DNA from: Streptomyces actuosus
Lineage (GTDB): Bacteria > Actinomycetota > Actinomycetes > Streptomycetales > Streptomycetaceae
Assembly: GCF_016921115.1 (NCBI RefSeq)
Contig: NZ_JAFFZS010000015.1
Coordinates: 120,266 to 184,265 of the forward strand
Length of the DNA: 64,000 bases
Direction: 5' to 3'
In this document: positions 25,892 through 36,230 of the stretch, in pieces
Position numbering within the stretch: position 1 is the first letter of the stretch
Layout: every line of letters starts with the position of its first letter
Translations under genes and position numbers: made by a program
The notes under the pieces: generated by a model
Told to the model about the DNA's origin: nothing
Seen by the model: only the letters and a program-made list of their open reading frames with translations
The model's database searches: none

Positions 25892-28765
25892 ATGCGATCC
25901 CGCAGGTCCCCCGCATCGCCGATGTCCACCCGGTCCCGCAGGTCCCGCCGGTCCCTGCGGCCGCCGTGGCCGCCGTGGTCACCGTCGCCGGCAGGACCGG
26001 GGCGCACGCGCCCCCCGCGGGGCCGCCGTGCCCTGCGTGTGCTCCGGGCCCCCGCGCCCTGGATCCGCACCCGGCTCACCGCCGCACCGGGCACCGCGTG
26101 CGCGGTGGCACTGCTGGTGGCGGTGACCTCGTGCCTGGCCGCCGCGCTGCCGCGCGCCGTCGACCGGTACGACACGGGCGGTCTCGTCCGCGCCGTCGAG
26201 CAGGCCGGTGCCGACCGCACCACGGTCCAGGTGTACGCGCCGCCCCACACGGACTTCTCGAACCCGGAGAACTGGGTCCGCTCGGCGCGTCCCGAGTCGC
26301 TGGGCGAGCAGTTCAGGAAGATCCTCGCCGAGGTGCGCCCGCCCCTCGTCGCCGACCCGGACCGCTCGACGTACGGGGTGCGCACCACCCACCCCCTGGA
26401 CGCGCCCGACACCTGGCTGCCCCGGCCCGGCGGGATCCCCCCGCAGCTGTTCCTCGCCACCCGCCGGGATCTGGCCGGTCACGCCCGCACGACCGCCGGC
26501 CGGCTGCCCCGCACATCGGGGTCCGTCGACACGGACGCGACCGACGTGGAGGCGGCGGTCACCACCGAGACCGCCGAGGCCCTGCACGTCGAGGCCGGTT
26601 CGGTCCTCCACATCCCCCGGGCGAGGGGCCGTGCGCTGACCGTCCGCATCACCGGGATCGTCGCCCCGCGCACTCCCGGCGGCGCCTACTGGTCCACCGA
26701 GCCGGTACTGCGGACCCCGTCCCTGACCCGGGTCCCGGGCGGCGCACCGACGGACGTCCGCTGGGTGGGCGCCCTGCTCGTCGCGCCCGAGGCGGGCCCG
26801 GTACTGCTGGGGCTGTACCGCGCCGAACCGGAACGCTACTGGTGGGTGGCCCCCGACCCGGACGCACTGCGCGGCCGCGACCTGGCGGGACTGACGTCCG
26901 CCGTGGCACACCTGAAGGCCGGTCCCGGACTGCGCCGGATCCGGACCGCCGTCGACGAGAACGTGGACACGACGACCGGACTCGACGAGGTCCTCGCCTC
27001 CCACGCGCGCCTGCGCTCGGGTGTCCGCCCGCTCCTCGGCGTCGCCGCGGCCGGCACGGGCACGGTCGCCGCCGTGGTCCTGGCGACGGCGGGAGGCCTG
27101 GTCGCCGACCGCCGCCGCACCGAACTCGCCCTGCTGCGCGCCCGCGGCGCGTCCCTGCGCGGCCTCGCCGGCCGGCTGCTCGCCGAGACGGCGACCGTGG
27201 CCGTGCCGGCGGGCGCGCTCGGCCTGGCCGTCGCGCTGCGCGCGGTCCCCGGCGGTCGTGTCGCGCCCGCGCTGTGCGCCGCCGCCGCGGTGACCGCGCT
27301 CGCCTGCCTCGCGCTGCCGCTGCACGCGGTCTCCGACCACCGCCGCGTCCGCGTCCCCACCGAGCGGCAGGACGCCACCGCCCGACGGCCGTCCCGGCGC
27401 CGTACCGTCGCCGAACTCACCGTGCTCACGCTGGCCCTGGGCACGGTGCTGACGCTGCGCCGGCAGGGCGGTTCGGCCGGCGGTCCGGCTGCGGCGGCGG
27501 CGCCCGTACTGGTCGGCGTGGTCGCGGCGCTGCTCCTGGCGCGCCTGTACCCGCTGCCCCTGCGCGGGCTGGCCCGGCCCGCCCGGCGGCTGCGCGGGGT
27601 GATCGGCCACCTGGCCCTGGCACGCGCCGGCCGCACCTCCGCCTCCACGGTCCTGCCGCTGCTGGCCCTGCTCGCCGCGCTGACCACTGCGGCCTTCGGC
27701 GGCTCCGTCCTCGCCGGGGTCCGCGAAGCCCGCGACCAGGCATCGGTCTCCGCGGTGGGAGCCGACGCCCGCGTCGAGGGGTCCGCCGGGCCGCTGCCGG
27801 GGCAACTGCCCGACCGGATGAGGCACCTGCCCGGCGTACGGGACGTCACCGAGGTCAGCCTCGAACGCGACGCGCAGGCTACGGACGGCAGAACGTCGCC
27901 GGCCCTGGCGGGCGTCGACCCGGCGCGGTACGCGGCGCTCGCCGACCGGACCGGTCTCGGCGCGTTCCCGGCGGACTGGCTGAGCCGCCCGCAGGACCCC
28001 GCCGCCCCGCTGCCGGCACTGGCCTCCCCGACCCTCGAAGCGGCGTACGGGGCGAGCCCGTTCTCCCTCCGCCTGGGCGACGGCAGTGTCGTCACCGTCC
28101 GGATCACCGCCGTCCGGGACCACACGCCGGCCGTCCTCGGCACCGACTTCCTCGTCGTGGACCGTGCCGGCCTGAGTGCTGCGGCGGCCCGGCCGACCGC
28201 CCTGCTGGTGACCGGCGACCGGCTGGACGCGGGGGCCCTGCGGCGGACGGTCGGCGCCGTCCCGGGCGCAGAGGTCCGGTTGCGCTCGGAGGAACGGGCC
28301 CGCCCGGTCCGCTCACCCCTCCAGTCCGGCGCCGAGACGATCTACCGCGCGGCCGTAGCCGCCGGCGCCGGCTACGCCGTACTGGCCCTGCTGCTCGCCC
28401 TGCTGCGCGCCGCCCCGGAACGCACCGCCCTGCTGGCCCGCCTGCGCACGATGGGCCTCACCCGCCGCCAGTCCAGGCACCTGCTCGTCCTCGAGTCCCT
28501 CCCCCAGGCCGCCCTCGCGGCGGCGGGCGGGACCCTGACCGGCTGGGCCACCGTCGCCCTGCTCTCGCCCGGCGTCGACCTGACCGTCGTCGCGCTCGCC
28601 ACGTCACCCGCCGCCGACGCCGCCGCACTGCGCACGGACCCGGTGTCCCTGCTGGTCCCGGCGGTGGCGGTGCTGACGGTGAGCGTCGTGGTGGCGGGGC
28701 TCCAGGCGTGGTGGGCGGGACGGAAGGGAGCGGTGCGGGAGCTGCGGGCGGGGGATGCCGGATGA
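25892..28765 (+). CDS. ABC transporter permease, FtsX/MacB-like, large
   Basis: A 957-residue partner of the preceding permease, with the same layout: a very basic, Ser/Arg/Pro-rich cytoplasmic N-terminus (residues 1-60), a first helix (TACAVALLVAVTSCLAAALP), an extracytoplasmic domain, FtsX module with LADRRRTELALLRARGASLRGLAGRLLAE, further helices, second extracytoplasmic domain and C-terminal helices around GYAVLALLLALLRAAPERTALLARLRTMGLTRRQ. The ATG at 25892 has AGAGGAG 8 bases upstream; a GTG at 25883 overlapping the upstream gene is an alternative. The two permeases should form a heterodimer served by the ATPase that follows. Confidence 0.85.
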   Translation: MRSRRSPASPMSTRSRRSRRSLRPPWPPWSPSPAGPGRTRPPRGRRALRVLRAPAPWIRTRLTAAPGTACAVALLVAVTSCLAAALPRAVDRYDTGGLVRAVEQAGADRTTVQVYAPPHTDFSNPENWVRSARPESLGEQFRKILAEVRPPLVADPDRSTYGVRTTHPLDAPDTWLPRPGGIPPQLFLATRRDLAGHARTTAGRLPRTSGSVDTDATDVEAAVTTETAEALHVEAGSVLHIPRARGRALTVRITGIVAPRTPGGAYWSTEPVLRTPSLTRVPGGAPTDVRWVGALLVAPEAGPVLLGLYRAEPERYWWVAPDPDALRGRDLAGLTSAVAHLKAGPGLRRIRTAVDENVDTTTGLDEVLASHARLRSGVRPLLGVAAAGTGTVAAVVLATAGGLVADRRRTELALLRARGASLRGLAGRLLAETATVAVPAGALGLAVALRAVPGGRVAPALCAAAAVTALACLALPLHAVSDHRRVRVPTERQDATARRPSRRRTVAELTVLTLALGTVLTLRRQGGSAGGPAAAAAPVLVGVVAALLLARLYPLPLRGLARPARRLRGVIGHLALARAGRTSASTVLPLLALLAALTTAAFGGSVLAGVREARDQASVSAVGADARVEGSAGPLPGQLPDRMRHLPGVRDVTEVSLERDAQATDGRTSPALAGVDPARYAALADRTGLGAFPADWLSRPQDPAAPLPALASPTLEAAYGASPFSLRLGDGSVVTVRITAVRDHTPAVLGTDFLVVDRAGLSAAAARPTALLVTGDRLDAGALRRTVGAVPGAEVRLRSEERARPVRSPLQSGAETIYRAAVAAGAGYAVLALLLALLRAAPERTALLARLRTMGLTRRQSRHLLVLESLPQAALAAAGGTLTGWATVALLSPGVDLTVVALATSPAADAAALRTDPVSLLVPAVAVLTVSVVVAGLQAWWAGRKGAVRELRAGDAG

Positions 28766-28787
28766 ACCCACGCGACCTGGAGACCGG

Positions 28788-29756
28788 ATGACCGTGAACC
28801 CCACCCTCGCCGACCTGGCCCACCGGGCGTCCGCCGCCCGCGACACCCCCGCCTACGGCCACGACGCACTGATCACCTGCGACCGTCTCGTCCGCGTCTT
28901 CTCCGCCGACGGCATCGAGGTGCAGGCCCTCCAGGGCCTCGATCTGCTGGTCCGCGAGGGCGAGCTGATGGCACTGGTGGGCGCCTCCGGCAGCGGCAAG
29001 TCCACGCTGATGAACATCCTGGCCGGCCTGGACACCCCCACCGCGGGCGCGGCCCGCGTCGCCGGCCACGACCTCCTCGCGATGGCCTCCAAGGACCGCC
29101 TGAACTACCGCCGCACGGTCGTCGGCTTCGTGCGGCAGCAGACCTCCAGCAACCTCCTGCCGTATCTGACGGCGGCCCAGAACGTCGCCCTGCCGCTGCA
29201 ACTGGGCGGCGACCGCACCCGCCGGGGCCGCCGTGCCCGCGCCGAACGGGCCCTGGAACTCCTGGACCTGCTGGAGGTCTCCGACTGCCGCGACCGGCGT
29301 CCGCAGGAGATGTCCGGCGGCCAGCAGCAGCGCACCGCGATCGCCGTGGCCCTCGCCAACGGCCCGGCGGTCCTGCTCGCCGACGAGCCGACCGGTGAAC
29401 TCGACTCGCACACCGCGGACCAGATCTTCGACGCCTTCCGCCGGGCCAACGAGCACCTCGGCACGACCGTCGTCATCGTCACCCACGACCGTGCCGTCGC
29501 CGACGAGGTCCGCCGCACGGTCGCCATCCGCGACGGCCGCACCTCGACGGAGGTGCTGCGCCACAGCGAGGTCGACGAGACCACCGGCGACGAGAAGGTG
29601 GTGGCCCGCGAGTACGCCATGCTGGACCGGGCCGGACGCCTCCAACTCCCCGCGGACTACACGCGCGCGCTGGGCATGCGGGAACGGGTGGCCCTGGAAC
29701 TGGAACCGGACCACATCGGCATCTGGCCGGACCGTCGCGGCGAACAGGAGGGCTGA
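28788..29756 (+). CDS. ABC transporter ATP-binding protein (LolD/MacB type)
   Basis: A 322-residue ATPase. Walker A is GASGSGKST, the Q-loop region GFVRQQTSSNLLP, the signature MSGGQQQRTAIAVAL, Walker B VLLADEPTGELDS and the H-loop IVTHDRAVAD. The LolD/MacB hallmark TGELDS is present. About 80 residues after the ATPase core (VRRTVAIRDGRTSTEVLRH onward) form an extra C-terminal domain ending LELEPDHIGIWPDR, common in actinobacterial members of this group. It starts 22 bases after the second permease, with GGAG upstream, and completes the exporter-like operon. Confidence 0.9.
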   Translation: MTVNPTLADLAHRASAARDTPAYGHDALITCDRLVRVFSADGIEVQALQGLDLLVREGELMALVGASGSGKSTLMNILAGLDTPTAGAARVAGHDLLAMASKDRLNYRRTVVGFVRQQTSSNLLPYLTAAQNVALPLQLGGDRTRRGRRARAERALELLDLLEVSDCRDRRPQEMSGGQQQRTAIAVALANGPAVLLADEPTGELDSHTADQIFDAFRRANEHLGTTVVIVTHDRAVADEVRRTVAIRDGRTSTEVLRHSEVDETTGDEKVVAREYAMLDRAGRLQLPADYTRALGMRERVALELEPDHIGIWPDRRGEQEG

Positions 29757-29855
29757 CCGCCCCGAAGGAAGGGGTGCAAACGCGAGGCGGGGGCGGGGGC
29801 GGGTCCGGGAGCCCAGGGGCTCGGGGGCGCGGGGCCCTCAAGAGCTGCGGGCCGC

Positions 29856-29924
29856 GGACGTCGGGGCCCGGAGAGGGCCGGGGACGTCGGGGCCCGGAGA
29901 GGGCCGGGGACGTCGGGGCCCGGA
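29856..29924. repeat. 26-bp tandem repeat, about 2.7 copies
   Basis: GGGACGTCGGGGCCCGGAGA followed by GGGCCG repeats with a strict 26-base period (copies begin at 29856 with a partial start, 29881 and 29907). It lies between the convergent ABC ATPase gene and the hypothetical gene at 30018. Each unit contains the palindromes GACGTC and GGGCCC. Confidence 0.85.
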
Positions 29925-30017
29925 AAAAGGGGCGGGGGCCGGGGGCGCCGGCGTGCCGGCCCGTCGCCCGGGCAGCTCACGCAGTGGCGCACTGGCGCAG
30001 TGGCGCCGGCCGCGGCG

Positions 30018-30716
30018 TCAGCGGACGCTGACGCCGAGCATCCCCAGTCCGGGTCCGCCCGTCCGCACGGCGATCGACCCGTACGGCGTCCGCAGCCGCA
30101 GCCACGGCCCCGACGAGAACAGCATCGGCGCACCGGCGCCGTCTTCGCCGGGCTCCCGCGCGGGCCGCAGGAAACCCAGTGACTGCGCCGCGTGGACGGC
30201 GCGCACCGGCAGCCGGGTCTCCCCGACCGGGCGGGACCAGATGTCCCGCCCGATGCCGTCCAGCGTGGTCCGCGTCCGCTGCTCGGACGCCAGGTCCCGG
30301 GTGCGGGCGCGGAACTCGGTGACGGACGCGTCGACCAGGGCGTGCAGCGCCGCGGGGCCGAGAAGCCCGGGCTCGGGTCGCCAGCCGCCGCGCGGAGGCA
30401 GCACGCCCGTCCACGGCGGTCCGGTGACCGCACCGGGGACGGCAGCCGTGGCCGCCGTCTCGTCGACGGAGTCCAGAAGTTCACCCACGGACACGGTGAC
30501 GTCCAGCGTGACGTCGAGGCCCTTCTCGTACGGCTTCGCCAGCCGTACCGCGCGGATCGCCAGCACCTCGAAGGAGGGCGGCCGGCCGAACACGGCCAGC
30601 GCCGTACCGGCGGCCTGCAGGCGCACCGCCGCTCCACGGTCGTAGTGGAGCAGCCGGGAGAGGAAGGCGGCGAGGTCCGCCGCCTCCGTCTCGTCGGCGA
30701 GGTGGAGCACCGTCAT
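30018..30716 (-). CDS. conserved hypothetical protein
   Basis: A 232-residue soluble protein, no signal peptide or membrane helix, family not recognised. It begins MTVLHLADETEAADLAAFLSRLLHYDR and ends with a beta-rich stretch (WLRLRTPYGSIAVRTGGPGLGMLGVSVR). Its ATG overlaps the stop of the upstream thioesterase gene by 4 bases (ATGA), so it is co-translated as the last gene of the ettA unit. High third-position GC throughout supports a real gene. Confidence 0.75.
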   Translation of the reverse strand: MTVLHLADETEAADLAAFLSRLLHYDRGAAVRLQAAGTALAVFGRPPSFEVLAIRAVRLAKPYEKGLDVTLDVTVSVGELLDSVDETAATAAVPGAVTGPPWTGVLPPRGGWRPEPGLLGPAALHALVDASVTEFRARTRDLASEQRTRTTLDGIGRDIWSRPVGETRLPVRAVHAAQSLGFLRPAREPGEDGAGAPMLFSSGPWLRLRTPYGSIAVRTGGPGLGMLGVSVR

Positions 30717-31150
30717 GCGGCGACGGCCTCGCCCTCACGGGAATCGCCGCTGCCGTCGTCCGCGCCGTCCGTGTACTCCTGGAGGAACGCGCGCTCCTCG
30801 GTGGTGATCCGGCGGGGCCGCTGCGCGGCGAAGTCGAACGGCACGATGACCGTCGAGGCCCGCACGTAGACCTGGTCGCCGTCCTTCACCTCGTAGGTGA
30901 GGGTGAAGGACGCCGCCCTGATCTCCGTGACCCACAGCTCGATGTCCACCGGAGCGTGCCGGTGGACGAGCTGCCGCTTGTAGTCGATCTCGTGGCGCGC
31001 CACCACCGACCCCTGCTGGAAGTCCTTGTCCGGACGGAACAGGAAGTCGATACGGGCCTCCTCCAGGTATCGGAGGAAGACCACGTTGTTGACGTGGCCG
31101 TACGCGTCCATGTCCGCCCAGCGCAGCGGGCAGCGGTAGATGTGCCGCAA
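30713..31150 (-). CDS. acyl-CoA thioesterase, 4HBT hot-dog family
   Basis: A 145-residue hot-dog fold protein like 4-hydroxybenzoyl-CoA thioesterase. The signature RWADMDAYGHVNNVVFLRYLEEARIDFL carries the catalytic aspartate and the HVNN motif; YKRQLVHRHAPVDIELWVTEI follows as the central strand pair. It likely hydrolyses a short or medium acyl-CoA. The start is TTG at 31150, 6 bases after the ettA stop, and its end overlaps the next gene by 4 bases. Substrate unknown. Confidence 0.85.
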   Translation of the reverse strand: MRHIYRCPLRWADMDAYGHVNNVVFLRYLEEARIDFLFRPDKDFQQGSVVARHEIDYKRQLVHRHAPVDIELWVTEIRAASFTLTYEVKDGDQVYVRASTVIVPFDFAAQRPRRITTEERAFLQEYTDGADDGSGDSREGEAVAA

Positions 31151-31156
31151 GATCGA

Positions 31157-32821
<1,665 letters not shown>

Positions 32822-33363
32822 GAGAAACCGTCCGGCAGCTTGAAATCAGGCAGTGGGCAGATACACCCCATCTTGCCGCACGGCCACCCCCAGGCGGAAA
32901 CCCATTGGGTTCAACGGCTGTGACCTGGGGTTTCACCACTGCGGGCTGCGGCGCGTCTGTCGCTGCCGGTCACCGTCGGGTGGCCCCGCACGGCCCAGGG
33001 GCGGCCCGGAGAGGGCACCGATCGGGGCTGGACGGGCACGCCCGGTACACCGCCGCCCCCTCTGACGAGCGGCCCTGACGGGCAGCGGGTACCGTCGGCT
33101 GTGATCTTCAGCGGTGGCACCGGGCGGGAGATCCGAGCGTCCGTGGACCGCCATGAGAACGTGCGCGGGATGCTCCGTGTATCCAAGGAGCACGTGGACG
33201 GCGTGGACCGTGCGGCTGATTCGGCGGGTCGAGGAGCGCGCTCGACGCAGCGCCGCCGTGGATGGCAGAAGCCTGGCTTCAGGGGCTCCACGATTCCGGG
33301 GTCAGCGCAGAGCACCCATGACCGGTAAGGACCGCGGGCGTCGGTTGGCGCTACCGTAATCCG
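32822..33363. other. intergenic region upstream of ettA
   Basis: A 542-base gap between the divergent ettA and the SUKH-like fragment. Open frames on both strands are short, with poor third-position GC and no recognisable product. The ettA promoter must lie at the 32.8-32.9 kb end. Confidence 0.45.
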
Positions 33364-33507
33364 GTGATCAGCAGTAGGGGAGTTCGTCCGGGTGCAAAGG
33401 CCGCGCGTCGTCTGGCAGAGACAGGTCTCTATGAGTTCGAACCGGGTCTGACGGAAGCGGAGTTCGAGCGCATCGAGCGCGCATACGGCTTCGATCCGGA
33501 AGCCTGA
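33364..33507 (+). pseudogene. truncated SUKH/SMI1-like N-terminal fragment, 47 codons
   Basis: A GTG-started reading frame of 47 residues: VISSRGVRPGAKAARRLAET, then GLYEFEPGLTEAEFERIERA, then YGFDPEA and stop. The part GLTEAEFERIERAYGF closely resembles the start of SMI1/KNR4 (SUKH) immunity-type domains, which normally continue for over 100 further residues (usual next words F-A-D-D-H-R). Here a stop follows immediately and no continuation is seen in any frame before the hairpin at 33508. A -10-like TACCGT just upstream of the GTG suggests it may still be transcribed, possibly leaderless. It may be a decayed gene or a real small protein. Confidence 0.5.
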
Positions 33508-33539
33508 GGCCGGCCCGTACGGCCGAAGGGGGGCCGGCC
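33508..33539. terminator. hairpin terminator between convergent genes
   Basis: GGCCGGCCC (33508-33516) pairs perfectly with GGGCCGGCC (33531-33539). It begins directly after the stop of the small fragment and lies 13 bases downstream of the surface-protein stop on the other strand, so it can end transcripts from both sides. Confidence 0.7.
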
Positions 33540-33552
33540 GCGGCGGGGACGG

Positions 33553-34935
33553 TCACTCTCCCTGCGTCGGCGGGGTCTTCCGGCCGATCAGCAGCAGCGC
33601 TCCGCCGCCGAGGACCATCATGGCGAGGGCGGTGCCGGCGATGAGCGGGGTGGCGCCGGAGCCGCCGGTCGCGGCGAGGTCGGTGTGGGGGGCGGTGCCG
33701 CCCACGGTCGCCGGGCCGGGGTCGCTCACGGTCTGGGTGGTGACGTCGGAGCCGCCCTCCTGGGTCTTGCAGTCCAGCACGCCGGTGAACCGCTTCGCGA
33801 AGCCGCCGGGTCCGCTGATCGTGAAGTCGTAGGCCTGGTCCTCCAGGAGCGGGATCGTCACCGTGCGCGATGCTCCGGCGGGGATCGTGTGCTCCACGCC
33901 CATCAGTTCGAAGGTGAAGGCGTCGTCACCCGTGTTGGCCACGGTGATGTCCACCCCGCCCTCGGCGCAGTTCCGGGCTGCGGACAGGGCCGGTATCGCG
34001 CCCTGCCGAGCCCAGGTGGCGCTCGCCGCCGCTGAGACGGTCGACTCGCTGGAGCCGGCCAGGATCTGTGTCTGGCTGCGGCCCTCGGCGGTGAAGGCGC
34101 GACCGACGGGGACGGTGGTCGAGGCCTGCACGGTCAACTCCGCGGAACCGTCGTCGGCGTCCTCGGGCACCTGGAAGAAGAGGGGGCTGCCGTCCTTCAC
34201 CGCAGTGACCGGCTTGCCCTCCTGATCGACGATCCGGACACCGCTCATGGCGGCGTCCGAGGGCGGCATCACCGTCGCGCTCCCGGCGTCGGTGTGCACC
34301 GTGACCGGGCCGAGCAGGTCGCCGGTGCGTCCGGACACCGCGGGCGGGTCGAGGGTGAGCGATGCCTTCGGCTCCGGAAGGTTCCGCGCGCTCTTCTGCA
34401 GGTAGTCGGCGAGCTTCTCGGCCTGCGGGTCGACGGCGTCGACCTCGGTGCCGTCGGAGTAGCGCCAGATCGCGACCTGCGTGCCGGCCGCGGCGTCCTG
34501 CTCGGTCAGTCCACTGCCGATGCCGGCCTGGTCGGCGAGGGCCGCGAGGTCGTTCACCTGCGGGTAGGAGTGCTGGAGGATCCAGCGGATCCGCCCGGCG
34601 TCCTTGTTGGCGGCCAGCGAGGTCCCGCTCCAGGGCGCCTCGTGATACTTGGCGTCACGCTGCGTCGGCGTGTGCAGGTCGACGCAGTACGTCTGCAGGG
34701 TGCCGCCGCCGTCGACGGACATCTCGAACAGGCCCGCCGGGACCTGCTGGTCGCCGCCGGCGTCGTGGATCACGGCGGCACCGTACGTCTTCAGGCCTCC
34801 GATGGTGGCGCTCGCTCCACCCAGGGGCTGCGCCGCCCCCTCGGCGGCTGCCGGCCCGGCCGCGGTCAGCAGCCCTGCGGCGACGAGCCCGGACACCAGC
34901 GTCGTGGCGGCGACGCGGCCGAACACAGAAAACAC
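33553..34935 (-). CDS. thioester-domain (TQXA) surface protein with LAXTG sorting signal
   Basis: A 460-residue secreted protein. Signal peptide: VFSVFGRVAATTLVSGLVAAGLLTAAGPAAAEG. A thioester domain follows, with the cysteine in TYCVDLHTPT and the glutamine in AAGTQVAIWRY, the pair that forms an internal Cys-Gln thioester able to bind covalently to surface amines. The middle has Ig-like beta domains. The C-terminus has the sortase signal TDLAATGGSG, a hydrophobic helix (LIAGTALAMMVLGGGALLLI) and a GRKTPP basic tail; LAXTG is typical of class E sortase substrates in Streptomyces. The GTG at 34935 is chosen for its GGAGGGG ribosome binding site and the resulting signal peptide. It should be anchored to peptidoglycan on hyphae or spores. 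Confidence 0.88.
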   Translation of the reverse strand: MFSVFGRVAATTLVSGLVAAGLLTAAGPAAAEGAAQPLGGASATIGGLKTYGAAVIHDAGGDQQVPAGLFEMSVDGGGTLQTYCVDLHTPTQRDAKYHEAPWSGTSLAANKDAGRIRWILQHSYPQVNDLAALADQAGIGSGLTEQDAAAGTQVAIWRYSDGTEVDAVDPQAEKLADYLQKSARNLPEPKASLTLDPPAVSGRTGDLLGPVTVHTDAGSATVMPPSDAAMSGVRIVDQEGKPVTAVKDGSPLFFQVPEDADDGSAELTVQASTTVPVGRAFTAEGRSQTQILAGSSESTVSAAASATWARQGAIPALSAARNCAEGGVDITVANTGDDAFTFELMGVEHTIPAGASRTVTIPLLEDQAYDFTISGPGGFAKRFTGVLDCKTQEGGSDVTTQTVSDPGPATVGGTAPHTDLAATGGSGATPLIAGTALAMMVLGGGALLLIGRKTPPTQGE

Positions 34936-35199
34936 GGAATTCCCCTCCGAGCAGGACCCGTTGACGTGGGGGTACGCGGTCCCAGCAGCAGAATCAGGAG
35001 CCTCGACAGCTCTGTCCGGCATCCTAGGGAGGCGACGAGCCCCGCTCCCCTGTCATCTCGTCACACAGCAGATCCGACTCGGAATCGTTATCACCGATAC
35101 ACCGGCCGTGAGCAGGGCTTATCGACAAATCCACCGTCTTGTCCGGAGCGTAGTCGGCGATAAGCCGCAGCTCGGTCCGGATCGGGGCGAGAGCCGGTA

Positions 35200-35688
35200 T
35201 CACGTCACCACGGTCGCCGCTTCTTCCCGCCGGGCCGCCCGTTGCGGGGCGACCACCGCCGTCTCCTCCGAAGTGCCCCCTGACATCTCCCAGTTGGGCT
35301 CCGGCCGCGCCGGCGGTGCCGCCGTCTCGGGGCGTCCCGTCCGGCGGAAGACCGAGGTGCCGCGGGAGAGATCGTGGCCGATCGCGACCGCGTCGATGTC
35401 TGCGGATGTGCGGCTCTGCCCGTCGTGCACGTCCGTCCGCACCTTCAACCGCCCCTGCACCATGACCGGTTCGCCGACCGAGAGCGATGCCGCGGCGTTC
35501 ACGGCGAGCTGCCGGTTGGCCCACACCGTGAAGAAGTTGGTGTGCCCGTCGGTCCAGGCGGCCTTCTCCCGGTCCCAGTAACGGGAGGTCACCGCGAGCC
35601 GGAACCGGGCCGACGGCCCCGCGGCCGACTCCCGGTAGACGGGCGGTGTCGCCACGTTGCCCACCGCGCAGATGACCGTCTCGTTCAT
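35200..35688 (-). CDS. ssbB: single-stranded DNA-binding protein SsbB
   Basis: A 162-residue OB-fold protein. The N-terminal ~110 residues match Ssb: NETVICAVGNVATPPVYRES, FRLAVTSRYWDREKAAWTDGHTNFFTVWANRQLA, PVMVQGRLKVRTD and RTSADIDAVAIGHDL. The C-terminus lacks the acidic DDDIPF-type tip, as expected of SsbB, the paralogue that in S. coelicolor matters for chromosome segregation during sporulation rather than for replication. The ATG at 35688 is used; upstream in-frame codons are low complexity. Two DnaA-box-like sites lie about 180-210 bases upstream. Confidence 0.88.
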   Translation of the reverse strand: MNETVICAVGNVATPPVYRESAAGPSARFRLAVTSRYWDREKAAWTDGHTNFFTVWANRQLAVNAAASLSVGEPVMVQGRLKVRTDVHDGQSRTSADIDAVAIGHDLSRGTSVFRRTGRPETAAPPARPEPNWEMSGGTSEETAVVAPQRAARREEAATVVT

Positions 35689-36230
35689 CGTCAACACCCC
35701 CTTCCGCCCGGCACGCGGGCCGGGCGGACTCACCGACGGGCCCGTCCCGTGCGGCTGCGTCCGGCACGGTGGCGGCGCCCCGACGCGCCGCACCGCCTCC
35801 GCGGCGACCGCGTCGGTTGCGACCGCCGTGACGTCAGACTGCCTCCGTCGGACCGTGCTCGCCGAGCGCTGTGGATCAGGGGCCCGCTGTGGACAACTCC
35901 GCCGCCCGGACGAGTGAGCGGTGTTTTTCGGAGCCCCCCGTCACCTCACCCGGACCGAGCCCACATCGACGAACCCCACCGGGGGTGGAGCCCACCCGGA
36001 CGGCGGGCACCCGGACGGGGACCATCCGCCGATGTCCGGCCTGCGGGGCGGGCCCCGTCCGGGGCGTCCGAACCGCCCCGAGCCCGCCCCACCCCATGTG
36101 CTCAGCCGAAGGCCGACACCCCGAGCGGGCCCGCCACCCCTTGCGCCCTTCCGGTGCCCCGCTCGCTGCCGTGCCCCGCTCGCCGTGGGCGCCCTGCTCG
36201 CCGCCCGTCACCCGCTCACCGCCGGTGCGC
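35689..36230. other. intergenic region upstream of ssbB
   Basis: A 542-base gap containing the ssbB promoter and two DnaA-box-like sites. Open frames in the 35.9-36.2 kb part are proline/arginine-rich on both strands and look spurious. Confidence 0.45.
35870..35896 (+). promoter_or_regulatory. two DnaA-box-like sequences
   Basis: TGTGGACAA at 35888-35896 is the exact reverse complement of TTGTCCACA, the preferred DnaA box of Streptomyces. TGTGGATCA at 35870-35878 differs by one base from the alternative box TGTGGATAA. The starts are 18 bases apart in the same orientation, upstream of ssbB. Confidence 0.5.

Noticed and set aside
33101..33328. 75-codon plus-strand frame between ettA and the SUKH-like fragment.
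   Set aside because: Product is Arg/Ser/Gly-rich without family resemblance and with poor third-position GC; not supported as a gene.
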